Shown here piece by piece: positions 9,182 through 17,069 of a stretch of 64,000 bases of DNA; within the stretch, counting starts at the first letter, position 1; each line of letters starts with the position of its first letter. Where the stretch lies: assembly GCF_023276405.1 (NCBI RefSeq), contig NZ_JALRMO010000001.1, positions 2,728,001-2,792,000 of the forward strand. The letters run 5' to 3'. The position numbers and the translations under genes were made by a program. Source of the stretch: Paenibacillus hamazuiensis (GTDB taxonomy: Bacteria > Bacillota > Bacilli > Paenibacillales > NBRC-103111). The notes under the pieces were generated by a model. It was given only the letters and a program-made list of their open reading frames with translations, was not told the DNA's origin and did no database searches.

Positions 9182-10987
9182 CTAGGCGCAGCCGAATCTC
9201 ATAGGGATGCGTATGGAAACCACCGTGCCCCGGCCTTGAAAAGTCGACAGATGAAGCCCGTACCGTTCTCCATATTTTAAAAGCAAGCGGGTATGCACGT
9301 TGGCGAGGCCGAGCGACTCCGAGCGAATGGAATCGTGTTCGCCGGTGCCGAGCACGATCCGGTTCAGCCGTTCGATGATTTCCAGCTGCTTCTCCTCCAC
9401 CATCCCCTCGCCGTTATCGGCGATTTCGATAATCAAGTCGTCTTCGTCGCTGTATGCGCTGACGATAATCGCCGCATTTCCGCCTCTCGGCTCTACCGCG
9501 TATTTCACGGCATTTTCCACGATCGGCTGGATCGTCAACTTGACAAGCAGGCAATCATGAAACTTCGGGTTCACGGTGATGCGGCTTTGGAACTTCTTAG
9601 GAAAACGGATATGTGTAATCTCCAAATATTTCTCCAAAATGCTCAGTTCTTCTTTCAACGTGACCTCATTGTCGGAAATTTTCGCCGTGTAGCGGTATAC
9701 GTCGGCCAGGTTGCCGGCCATGCTGACGACAAGTTCGTCATTGTGGATATACCCTATGCTTTTGATCACATCCAGCGAGTTGTACAGCAGGTGCGGATTG
9801 ATCTGGTTTTGCAGCGCTTGGATGTACGCTTCTTTTTGCCGCAATCGGGCATGAATTTCCTGCAGCTTCAGGTTTGAAATCGTACCGAGCTGCTCATCAA
9901 GCTGCTCGACCATTTTGTTAAAGCTGTAGTTCAGCTTTTGAAATTCGTTGCGACTCGGGTAAAATTCCGCTCTCGTCCCGTAGTTGCCCTGGAACACCTT
10001 ATCCATGTTATGTTTCAGATGAAGCACCGGATTGACGAAAAGATCGGATACCAAGGGCACAAGCAGCATCACCATGACGGCAATGAGGACAAAAGCTATG
10101 ATCGTGGAATTCCGGGCCGTGTACAGCCCGCTCGCCATTTCGTCAAACGGAACGATCGCCACGACCTTCCAGCCGGAAACCTTGGAGCTGCTCGTGGAGA
10201 TCAGCACCTTTTTGCCTTCGTACGTTTGCGTCCCGACATCTCCTTCCCCCGGAATGCCGATGGCGCGAAGCGGCGTTTCGGATAACTTGCGGCCGCGCCA
10301 CTCCTTATTGGAGTGGTATACGATCGTATCGTCCTGCGAAAGCAGCATAAACTGCCCGGTCTCGCCGATTTTCGAGCGCTCCAGGGTGGCTTCGATTTCT
10401 TTGAGCGACAAGTCGATGATGATCGAACCGATCGGGGCCAGCGTCGTTTGGCTGTACACCGGGGTGATCATGGAAACGACCGCCATCCCGGTTTGCTGCG
10501 GGTACGTGATCGTATGGGTGGGCAGCAGCACCTTCTGCTCGGAAAACGGGACGTTATACCACGGCTCCCCGGTAAAATCGGGCTCCGACGAATAGTAGCT
10601 GCGCATCGCCAAAATCCGGTTATCGAACGATTTTAAAAATATGCCGGCGACTTCGGTATTATTTAGAGCGACATTTCGCCGCAGCTGCGCTTCGATCTCA
10701 TCCGTGTCAAACGCTGTCAGCTTTCGGCTGCCGTCAAACCAGGCTTGAATCAGATCCGCGTTCGCCAGCAGCTTGGTCGATTTGGACAGCTGCTCAAAGT
10801 AAAATTCGATATGGTGATTCAGCCTTTTCGTCGCTTCGTCGGTCACCGTATGAAAATCCTGTTTCACGGCGTTGCTGTAATTGATATGCGAGAACAAGCC
10901 CATCAGGCTGATGGAGACCAGGCTGAGTCCCATAAATAAAACGACCATGCTCATTTTGATCGGAAACCGCATCCATAGCCGCTTCAT
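9182..10987 (-). CDS. YesM-type sensor histidine kinase
   Basis: A 601-residue membrane kinase. Order: TM helix (about 13-35), extracellular Cache-like sensor region to about 290, second TM helix (about 291-315), HAMP linker, His_kinase domain with the phospho-acceptor His399 in QNQINPHLLYNSLD, and a HATPase domain with ADNGEGM. This layout is typical of the YesM/LytS-like kinases that sense extracellular sugars or binding-protein complexes. Its ATG overlaps the stop of the response regulator gene (ATGA), so the two are translationally coupled. The downstream binding protein and sulfatases are the likely regulated genes. Confidence 0.93.
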   Translation of the reverse strand: MKRLWMRFPIKMSMVVLFMGLSLVSISLMGLFSHINYSNAVKQDFHTVTDEATKRLNHHIEFYFEQLSKSTKLLANADLIQAWFDGSRKLTAFDTDEIEAQLRRNVALNNTEVAGIFLKSFDNRILAMRSYYSSEPDFTGEPWYNVPFSEQKVLLPTHTITYPQQTGMAVVSMITPVYSQTTLAPIGSIIIDLSLKEIEATLERSKIGETGQFMLLSQDDTIVYHSNKEWRGRKLSETPLRAIGIPGEGDVGTQTYEGKKVLISTSSSKVSGWKVVAIVPFDEMASGLYTARNSTIIAFVLIAVMVMLLVPLVSDLFVNPVLHLKHNMDKVFQGNYGTRAEFYPSRNEFQKLNYSFNKMVEQLDEQLGTISNLKLQEIHARLRQKEAYIQALQNQINPHLLYNSLDVIKSIGYIHNDELVVSMAGNLADVYRYTAKISDNEVTLKEELSILEKYLEITHIRFPKKFQSRITVNPKFHDCLLVKLTIQPIVENAVKYAVEPRGGNAAIIVSAYSDEDDLIIEIADNGEGMVEEKQLEIIERLNRIVLGTGEHDSIRSESLGLANVHTRLLLKYGERYGLHLSTFQGRGTVVSIRIPMRFGCA

Positions 10988-12000
10988 ATGCCCATACCTT
11001 TTCGGAATTCGTTCGGCGACAATCCGGTCATATTTTTAAACACACGCGTAAAATACGGTATCGACGAGAAGCCGACCATGTCGGCGACCTGGTATATTTT
11101 GAGATCCGGCTCGAGCAGCAGCTGCTTGGCTTTGTCAATCCGTATCCGGTTCATATAGTTGACAAACGAGTCTCCCGTTTGCTGCTTGAACAGTGCGCTG
11201 AAATGGGAGACGCTGAGCCCGACATGCTCGGAAATTTGCGACAGGCTGATTTCCTGCATGTAAAATTTCTCGGCGTAATCGCACGCCTGCTTGATCACAA
11301 GCCGGAACGATCGCTTGTTATGCTGGGTTTGGCTGATCTTGCACCAAAGCTCGGTCAGCTGCTGAATATGCCGCTTGAGCGACTCTTCGCTTCCGCCGTC
11401 CACCGGGATTTTTACATATTCGGGATCAAAAAATTCCAGCAAATCGCTTATTTTTCCGGCCAAAATGCGCAAAAGCCCCAGTCTGAAACTCGGGTGGCTC
11501 TGCCGGTTTTTCAAAATCGATTGGGTCAGCTGAAGCTGTTCCGCATTCAGCTGCAGCGCGTCCATCGACTGGATTCGATCGATAAAAGCTTGAATTTGCA
11601 TGAGCTGCTCGTGTACCGGATGGAGCATTTCGAGCCGGTAAATCGATTTCTCCAGCGCCTCCTGCAGCATCTCCTGCCGAACCGGCTTCAGCAAATATTC
11701 GGATACGCCGTAACGGATTCCTTGCTGCGCGTAGGCAAAATTGTCGTATCCGCTGATGATGATGCTGACGATCGGAAACTTCATCTCGTCGATCTGCTTG
11801 ATTAACGACAAACCGTCCATTTGCGGCATCATGATATCGGTTATCAGCACGGTTGGATTCAGCTCCTGAATCAAATTCCAGGCTTCGGTCCCATTCTCCG
11901 CTTCACCCACCACCTTAAACCCTCCGCCGATCCGGTCTATCATCTCGACGATTCCGCTGCGGATCCAGTGCTCGTCTTCGGCCACCAACACATGGTACAT
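10984..12000 (-). CDS. YesN-type response regulator (REC + AraC HTH)
   Basis: A 338-residue response regulator. The REC domain carries the acidic pair in AEDE, the phospho-acceptor Asp55 in LITDIMMPQMDG and the conserved Lys in LLKPVRQ. After a central linker, the C-terminal 100 residues form an AraC-type double helix-turn-helix (ISLSQISEHVGLSVSHFSAL and the final GFSSIPYFTRVFKN). It starts at ATG 12000 with GGAGG upstream. It overlaps the sensor kinase by 4 bp. The IS110 element has inserted about 170 bp upstream, near or within the promoter region, which may affect expression of the whole operon. Confidence 0.93.
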   Translation of the reverse strand: MYHVLVAEDEHWIRSGIVEMIDRIGGGFKVVGEAENGTEAWNLIQELNPTVLITDIMMPQMDGLSLIKQIDEMKFPIVSIIISGYDNFAYAQQGIRYGVSEYLLKPVRQEMLQEALEKSIYRLEMLHPVHEQLMQIQAFIDRIQSMDALQLNAEQLQLTQSILKNRQSHPSFRLGLLRILAGKISDLLEFFDPEYVKIPVDGGSEESLKRHIQQLTELWCKISQTQHNKRSFRLVIKQACDYAEKFYMQEISLSQISEHVGLSVSHFSALFKQQTGDSFVNYMNRIRIDKAKQLLLEPDLKIYQVADMVGFSSIPYFTRVFKNMTGLSPNEFRKGMGI

Positions 12001-12116
12001 CGGGAAGCACCTCCATCTTGTTGTCTCTATTTAGTTCTTGCTGGACGCGGCATATCCCTTTAAGCGGCGGAGAGGAAAAATTATACGATTCTCTGAAAAG
12101 TTAACTGGTAACTTCG

Positions 12117-12156
12117 CCCCCCTAAATCCCCCCGCCGGGGGGACCCCAGGTGCTCG
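12117..12156. repeat. Intergenic C6/G6 palindromic repeat, copy 1
   Basis: Intact copy of a repeat that starts CCCCCCTAAATCCCCCC, then GCC, six G, ACCCCAGG and TGCTCG. The C6/G6 parts form a strong hairpin. A second copy is the one split by the IS110 element: its left half is at 12164-12173 and its right half at 13779-13812. A diverged relative is near 15567-15590. It resembles the interspersed non-coding palindromic repeats of Paenibacillus-type genomes. Confidence 0.75.
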
Positions 12157-12214
12157 CGATCCTCCCCCCTAAACAAGATGACAGAGCGTCACAATAAGAT
12201 ATGAAAATGTTCGA

Positions 12215-12390
12215 GCGGTTCACGGTTTAAACTCTGTTTAAACCGTGAATTCTTTTTACTACACAGTGCAGGTAAGTCGCCGGGATTTTGAGTGTACGAC
12301 CTCGCCCCCTAAACTGACTTACCACACCCTGAGAACAAATCTTTGTCGCCACGAGCACACCCATCAAATTTCGGTCTGGGAGGGTGTTGG
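12215..12390 (+). ncRNA. Predicted IS110 bridge RNA
   Basis: Three consecutive stem-loops lie upstream of the transposase. (1) 12219-12249: a perfect 14-bp hairpin with a TCT loop. (2) 12266-12327: stem GGTAAGTC/GACTTACC, extended by GTG/CAC, enclosing an internal loop. One side of that loop, GGGATTT (12282-12288), is complementary to the right target flank AAATCCC; the other, CCCCCTAAA (12305-12313), is identical to the left flank. (3) 12324-12387: stem ACACCCT/AGGGTGT. Its loop contains CCCATCAAAT (12360-12369), identical to the element's right end at 13773-13782, and ATCTT (12339-12343), complementary to AAGAT at the left end (12175-12179). Hairpin, target loop, donor loop and a size near 175 nt match the known IS621 bridge RNA plan. 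Exact ends and promoter were not determined. Confidence 0.68.
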
Positions 12391-12407
12391 TAGCCTGTGT
12401 AGAAAGG

Positions 12408-13657
12408 ATGATCTATTTGGATGCGATTCGTACTTGCTGCGCCGGCCTCGATGTTCATCAGGCCAACGTTGTTGTTTGCTTGTTAAAAGGCCCTCTTCAT
12501 CAAAAGCCGACGAAAGTGATTCGGGAGTTTTCTACGGTACTCTCCGGCCTGCTCGAACTAGCCGACTGGCTCACTGAAGAAGGATGCACAGAGATCGCCA
12601 TGGAAAGCACCGGCATCTTCTGGCAACCTGTTTACAATGTACTTGAAGCTTCTTGCACCATCACTCTGGCCAACGCTGCCCATATTAAAGCCATCAAAGG
12701 CCGTAAAACCGATATGAAAGATGCCCAATGGATCGCAGAACTTCATCGGTGCGATTTAATCCGCGGCAGCTTTGTGCCTCCTGTGGAAATCCGCGAATTG
12801 CGAGATTTGACGAGATACCGCAAAAAACTCGTTGGGCACGCTACCGCCGAAAGAAACCGCATCTTGAAGGTTCTCGAGATGGCTAACATTAAGCTCTCCA
12901 CCTTTATGAGCGATGTTTTTGGCGTTTCCGGCCGTCTCATGCTTCAAGCTCTTGTGAATGGCGAAGTTATTGAACCCGCGCAAATCGCCGATCTTGCCAA
13001 AGCCTCTCTGCGCTCCAAGATTCCGCAACTCGTTTCTGCTCTCAATGGTCGCGTCACCAAACACCATCGTTCCATGATCGCTAGATCGCTCAAACATCTC
13101 GAATTTCTCGAACAATCCATCGCTGAGTTAGAGGCCGACATGGAAGTATACTTCGCACCGTATCAGCGGCAATTAGAGCTATTGGATAGTATTCCTGGTG
13201 TTGGCGAGCATACCGCCAAGATCATCTTGGCTGAACTGGGAACGGATATGTCTGTATTTCCCACGGAGATGCACCTATCTTCTTGGGCAGGGCTTAGTCC
13301 GGGCAATAATGAGAGTGCCGGTAAAAAAAAAGTACTACCATAACCAAAGGCGATAAAATTCTTAAGTCTGCTCTCACAGAAGCAGCCTGGGCCGCCAGCA
13401 ACACGAAATCCTACTTAGGTGCAAAGTTCTGGTCCATTACAAGTCGGCGCGGGAAAAACAAGGCTGTCATTGCGATCGCCCATAAGATTCTAGTCATTGC
13501 GTACCACATCCTATTGAAGAACGAACCGTACAAAGAACTTGGTGCGGACTATTTAGAGAAACGACGAAGCATTTCCAAGGAAGAGCTAATGATTCGTAGG
13601 CTACAAAAATTAGGTTACTCGATACAAAAAGTAGACGAACTTCCCTCAACCAGTTAG
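12408..13657 (+). pseudogene. IS110-family transposase, split at an A9 run
   Basis: The N-terminal DEDD/RuvC-like domain is intact: Asp in AGLDVHQ, Glu in MESTGIFW, Asp pair in KTDMKDAQW. The C-terminal Transposase_20 domain begins with IPGVGEHTAKIILAELG and reaches the probable catalytic serine in NNESAG. There the frame meets nine A (13323-13331) and stops at 13343. In the next frame the domain continues (ITKGDKILKSALTEAAWAA) to a stop at 13657. With ten A the product would be about 416 residues, the normal family length. Either one A is missing or a -1 slip on the A run makes the full protein. The start is uncertain: ATG 12408 or TTG 12417 (better spaced from AGAAAGG); an in-frame GTG at 12384 would overlap the bridge RNA. 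Confidence 0.85.
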
Positions 13658-13778
13658 GCTCTTTTAAAAAATATTCATTATGGGGACCGGGCATCCTATT
13701 GCCTTTTTTCGGCTTTTGACCTCATTTCAATCCATTTTCTCTTCGAAGTGACCTCGAGCTAAACGTTATTTTCCCATC

Positions 13779-13812
13779 AAATCCCCCCACTGGGGGGACC
13801 CCAGGCGCTCGG
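13779..13812. repeat. Right half of the repeat split by the IS110 element
   Basis: AAATCCCCCC, ACT, six G, ACCCCAGG and CGCTCGG, matching the repeat at 12117-12156 from its AAA onward. It marks the right-hand insertion boundary. Confidence 0.75.
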
Positions 13813-13863
13813 GCGCCCTGGACCCGCCCGCTGAGAGGGACTGCTCGCTGCTAGGTCGCGTCT

Positions 13864-13910
13864 GTCTGGCATGGATTTTTGGGCTGCGCGCAAAAAATCC
13901 TATGCCAGAC
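13864..13910. repeat. Long imperfect hairpin in intergenic region
   Basis: Arms GTCTGGCAT-GGATTTTT and AAAAAATCC-TATGCCAGAC pair over about 18 bp with one bulge and a GC-rich loop. It lies in the 467-bp stretch 13658-14124, which has no gene. That stretch holds the IS right end, the C6/G6 repeat half, this hairpin and a second one at 13969. No T-run follows, so it does not look like an ordinary terminator. Confidence 0.6.
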
Positions 13911-13968
13911 ACGCTTTACTTTGGGAGCGATGATGCCGGGAGTGACTGCGTGCCTCGGGCTCGCGGTT

Positions 13969-14007
13969 GTCCGGCACGTTTCGGCTGACGCCGAATTCGT
14001 GCCGGAC
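13969..14007. repeat. Second long intergenic hairpin
   Basis: Perfect 10-bp arms GTCCGGCACG / CGTGCCGGAC with an inner TTCGGC / GCCGAA stem, 16 paired positions in 39 bases. No T-run follows it. Together with the hairpin at 13864 it makes the region between the IS element and the sulfatase terminator strongly structured; this may be an interspersed repeat or a structured RNA. Confidence 0.6.
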
Positions 14008-14081
14008 CCGCTTAACTAACGGCCGGCAAGAAACTTTCAATTTCCGCAAAGACAAGGAAACTCTGAAAATCCAAACAAAAA

Positions 14082-14106
14082 GGAAGACGAGCATGCTTCG
14101 TCCTCC
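14082..14106 (-). terminator. Rho-independent terminator of the sulfatase gene
   Basis: On the minus strand GGAGGACGA and TCGTCTTCC form a stem with one G-T type mismatch and a 7-base loop, followed by TTTTTGTTT. It lies 18 bp downstream of the sulfatase stop at 14125. Confidence 0.8.
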
Positions 14107-14124
14107 TTATTACCACGTGTTCTT

Positions 14125-15453
14125 TTAATTAAATTTTTTTATCCATTCACTTTCGTGGTCTTCGATGGCCGGGCGGGTCAGGGCGCCGGTTGAGGTCCAC
14201 CATTGTTCCACGGTGCGGCGCAGGCGGATTCGCGCTTCTTCCGCTTCGGGCCGGTCGGCTGCATTGACGATTTCGTCCGGATCGTTACGCAGGTCGTACA
14301 TTTCTTCCAGGTCGTCTTCGAGATAATAGACGTATTTCCATTCGGGCGTTTGTATGCCGATCATCGGATGGCGTCCCCAGTAGGCTTTATAATGCTCGAA
14401 AAAGACGTGTTCGTCCGCGGGCGGCGCGGACCGGTCCAGGACAGGGAGCAGCGAGCCGCCTTCGCACTCTTTCGGCACCGGAATTCCGGCCGCATCAAGC
14501 AGCGTGCCCGTTACCGCAGCGGTGGATACGAGATCGGGGATGACTTTCCGTATCGGTTCCGCGCCAGGGATATATAAAATGAGCGGAACGTTGTACAGCT
14601 CCTTGTAAGGCAGCACCCCCTTCAACCGCAGCCGATGCGCACCCTGCATATCCCCATGGTCGCTGGTGAATAAAATGACGGTATCCTCCAGCATATTTTT
14701 TTCTTCCAACTTTTCCATCAATCGTCCCAGGTATGTATCCATAAGGACGAGCATCGACCGGTATTTCCGTGCGTCACTTCTTACAATCTCTTCCGTCAGG
14801 TCCGATTCGGCGGAGGAGGAACGCTCCCGCTGAAACGGCGGCTTGCCGGATAAATCGTCCTTGTAAAAGCTGTCCGGAACCGGCATATCCTCCGGCGGGA
14901 ATTGCTGCGCAAAGCGTTCGATCAGCTCGAAGGGCTGACTTCTTACCGGCGTATTCGGATGCGGCATATACCAGCATAATTTCATAAAAAACCGTTTCGA
15001 ACCGTCATAGTCGTCCAAATAATTTAAAGCTTGAGTCGTTGTGACTGCATCCTTATGGCTGTGAAAACGCGAATCCGGGTTCGCACCGGCAAGATCCAGT
15101 CCGTCCGTTCGATAGTCGGTCACTTGAAATTCATGATCGGCGGGAGATAATCCCAGGTGCCACTTGCCGAAATAAACCGTTTCATAACCGGCCCGGTTAA
15201 ACTCCTTGGCGATCCCCCACTCCTGCGGATCGAGCACATGGCCGATTTGGTACACGCCGACCTGATGCGGGAACTTCCCGGTCATCCAGCTTGCGCGCGA
15301 AGGCGAGCATTGAGCCGATGTGCTGATTGCGCCTGTAAACCGGACGGACCTGTCCGCCAGATTGTCGAGGTTCGGAGTATAGTAGCTGGGGTCGGCGCAG
15401 CCCATCGCGTCCGCCTTTTGCTGATCCGTTGAAATCATTATGACGTTTCTCAA
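14125..15453 (-). CDS. Type I sulfatase
   Basis: A 442-residue sulfatase with the maturation motif C-S-P-S-R at Cys49 and the FTSDHGDMQGAH metal-binding segment. The start chosen is TTG 15453, which follows GGAGG by 7 bases and begins LRNVIMISTDQQK, the usual sulfatase N-terminus. The frame is open upstream to 15702, but that extension has no similarity to sulfatases and no ribosome site. No signal peptide is present. It is monocistronic with its own terminator, separated from the other sulfatases by the IS110 element. Confidence 0.92.
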   Translation of the reverse strand: MRNVIMISTDQQKADAMGCADPSYYTPNLDNLADRSVRFTGAISTSAQCSPSRASWMTGKFPHQVGVYQIGHVLDPQEWGIAKEFNRAGYETVYFGKWHLGLSPADHEFQVTDYRTDGLDLAGANPDSRFHSHKDAVTTTQALNYLDDYDGSKRFFMKLCWYMPHPNTPVRSQPFELIERFAQQFPPEDMPVPDSFYKDDLSGKPPFQRERSSSAESDLTEEIVRSDARKYRSMLVLMDTYLGRLMEKLEEKNMLEDTVILFTSDHGDMQGAHRLRLKGVLPYKELYNVPLILYIPGAEPIRKVIPDLVSTAAVTGTLLDAAGIPVPKECEGGSLLPVLDRSAPPADEHVFFEHYKAYWGRHPMIGIQTPEWKYVYYLEDDLEEMYDLRNDPDEIVNAADRPEAEEARIRLRRTVEQWWTSTGALTRPAIEDHESEWIKKFN

Positions 15454-15872
15454 AAATAAGCCTCCTTTTTCAGTGGTCTCCCCCTTTACTATAAGCCTAA
15501 TTTGAGCATATTTCGTTGCACGATCGGATGATTTGTTAACTGTGGGATCCCACCTAAAACCCAGCAGCTCCCTAAGTCCCTCCGCCGGGAGCCTAAGCTT
15601 CCGACGCCGGCTTTGCTCCGCAAAGCGCTCAAGGAACCCCAAGCGCAATGTTGTCGGGTTAATCGGAAACATAGCGGAACTAGCGTTCGCTATATGGAGC
15701 ATAATCGGATATTTTGGAAAATTAGCGGAACTCAGGTGATCTAATTATGCGTTTGCTCGATGCACACGCCATTTTTACCGATTTAGCACATCTCAGTTCC
15801 TCTATTTATTTCAATGTACGTTTAAATCCAACCGAATCAGCACATTTCACACCGGCCGGATAATAAAAAAAT
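15454..15872. other. Gene-free intergenic region with repeat sequences
   Basis: No gene is supported. 15567-15590 is a diverged relative of the C6/G6 repeat (CTAAGTCCCTCCGCCGGGAG). AGCGGAAC occurs twice (around 15674 and 15725). An imperfect 18-bp inverted repeat links 15727-15744 (GGAACTCAGGTGATCTAA) with 15783-15800 (TTAGCACATCTCAGTTCC). The block looks like a decayed interspersed or MITE-like element. The promoter of the sulfatase gene must lie near its left edge. Confidence 0.5.
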
Positions 15873-15900
15873 CCCTTGCACCGATTCAACGGTACAAGGG
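15873..15900 (-). terminator. Rho-independent terminator of the alcohol dehydrogenase gene
   Basis: Minus-strand stem CCCTTGTACCG / CGGTGCAAGGG with a 6-base loop and one wobble pair, followed by ATTTTTTTA. It lies 28 bp past the dehydrogenase stop. Confidence 0.85.
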
Positions 15901-15928
15901 AAAATATGCCTGATCAAGCAGCAGAGGT

Positions 15929-16942
15929 CTAAAGTTCAACCATCGCTTTGATCACCTTGGATTCGGGCTTGAGCCAGCTTTCGAATTGCCCGATCATGCT
16001 TTCCAGCGAAGAGCGATGCGTGATGTAGCGAGCGACGTCGATTTCTCCGCTTCGCAGCGCTTCCAGGACGTTATCGAAATCTTCCCGGGTCGCATTGCGG
16101 CTGCCCATCAGCGTCAGCTCTCGTTTGTGGAACTCCGGATCGCTGAAGGCGATGTCCGCTTTCACGAGCCCGACATAAACCAAGGTTCCTCCGTGGGCGG
16201 TCAAACCAAAGGAAGCGGCCATCGATTTCGCATTCCCCGTCGCATCGAATACGACCGTCGGGAAGTCTCCACCCGTTATCGCGGCAAGCTGCTCTTTCGG
16301 ATCATGCGAGGCGTTAACGGTGTGCGCGACATTCGCCCACGCCCGGCTGAATGCCAGCCGCTCTTCGTTGATATCCATCGCTATGACTTGAGCCCCCGCA
16401 TATTTGGCGAAAGCCATGACGCCAAGTCCGATCGGCCCGCCGCCGATGACGAGCGCCGTCTCGCCCGAACGCAAACCGGAGCGGCGCACCGCATGGGCTC
16501 CGATCGCGAGCGGCTCCAGCACCGCGGTCTGATCCAAGGTAAGCGCTTCCGTTTTGATCAGATGAGTGACCGGAACGGAAATTTTTTCCCGCATGCCGCC
16601 GTCGATATGGACGCCAAGCACCTTCATGTCGGTGCAGCAGTTGGTTTTGCCTCTGCGGCAGGCGATGCATGTTCCGCAGTGCATGTAGGGAATGACGCTG
16701 ACCTGGTCGCCTTCGCGCAGCCCGGCTTCATTGTCACCTATCCACTCGATAATGCCTGCAAGCTCGTGCCCGAGTATACGCGGATACGTGAAAAACGGCT
16801 GGTTGCCTTTGAAGGCATGCAAATCGGTGCCGCAGATGCCGATCCGGCGAACGCGAACAATCGCTTCTCCGGGAACAATCTGCGGCTCGGGCATGTCGAT
16901 TAGCGCGAATTTCTCAATTTCCTCGCAAATGATTCCTTTCAT
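15929..16942 (-). CDS. Zinc-dependent alcohol/polyol dehydrogenase
   Basis: A 337-residue medium-chain dehydrogenase. Catalytic zinc ligands are Cys37 and His59-Glu60 (GHE); the structural zinc site is the Cys cluster at about 89, 92, 95 and 103 (CGTCIACRRGKTNCC); the Rossmann motif is VIGGGPIGLG. The start ATG at 16942 follows AAGGAGG. The closest general match is the sorbitol/galactitol/threonine dehydrogenase group, so oxidation of a sugar alcohol or uronate-type sugar is likely; the substrate cannot be fixed. It is divergent from an AraC-type regulator that probably controls it. Inverted repeats lie in the shared spacer. Confidence 0.9.
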   Translation of the reverse strand: MKGIICEEIEKFALIDMPEPQIVPGEAIVRVRRIGICGTDLHAFKGNQPFFTYPRILGHELAGIIEWIGDNEAGLREGDQVSVIPYMHCGTCIACRRGKTNCCTDMKVLGVHIDGGMREKISVPVTHLIKTEALTLDQTAVLEPLAIGAHAVRRSGLRSGETALVIGGGPIGLGVMAFAKYAGAQVIAMDINEERLAFSRAWANVAHTVNASHDPKEQLAAITGGDFPTVVFDATGNAKSMAASFGLTAHGGTLVYVGLVKADIAFSDPEFHKRELTLMGSRNATREDFDNVLEALRSGEIDVARYITHRSSLESMIGQFESWLKPESKVIKAMVEL

Positions 16943-16965
16943 ACGTCGATTCCTCCTTAAATGTA

Positions 16966-17047
16966 AGCGATATCTTCATTGTACCAGCCGCAAATGCAAT
17001 ATATAATAACTTATATTTGCTAAAACATACCCAATTTTGATATCGCT
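16966..17047. promoter_or_regulatory. Candidate operators between dehydrogenase and AraC regulator
   Basis: AGCGATATC (16966-16974) is mirrored by GATATCGCT (17039-17047), giving two identical half-sites 64 bp apart. Between them GCAAAT (16990-16995) and ATTTGC (17015-17020) flank an AT-rich TATAAT-containing core. The symmetry and the divergent placement fit binding sites for the AraC-family regulator; this is inference. Confidence 0.45.
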
Positions 17048-17069
17048 CAACAGCAGGAGGTTATGCCAG

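Larger units (their letters stand above)
12171..13781 (+). mobile_element. IS110-family insertion sequence in an intergenic repeat
   Basis: Boundaries were deduced from the flanks. The left flank ends CCCCCCTAAA (to 12173) and the right flank begins AAATCCCCCC (from 13779). Removing the intervening DNA restores CCCCCCTAAATCCCCCC, exactly the core of the intact repeat at 12117. The AAA at both edges is the ambiguous core. No terminal inverted repeats are visible, as expected for IS110 elements. The element is about 1.6 kb, with a non-coding left part of about 235 bp and a single transposase gene. The transposase frame is broken, so autonomous mobility is doubtful unless frameshifting occurs. 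Confidence 0.8.

Noticed and set aside
12117-13812. C6/G6 repeats as a CRISPR or tandem array
   Set aside because: Only two full copies, one interrupted by the IS element, and no spacers or cas genes.
13900-14094. 64-codon minus-strand frame in the hairpin region
   Set aside because: Runs through two palindromes and has no ribosome site or similarity.
15454-15702. N-terminal extension of the sulfatase ending at 14125
   Set aside because: The frame is open, but the translated 83 residues do not resemble sulfatases and GGAGG sits right before the TTG at 15453.
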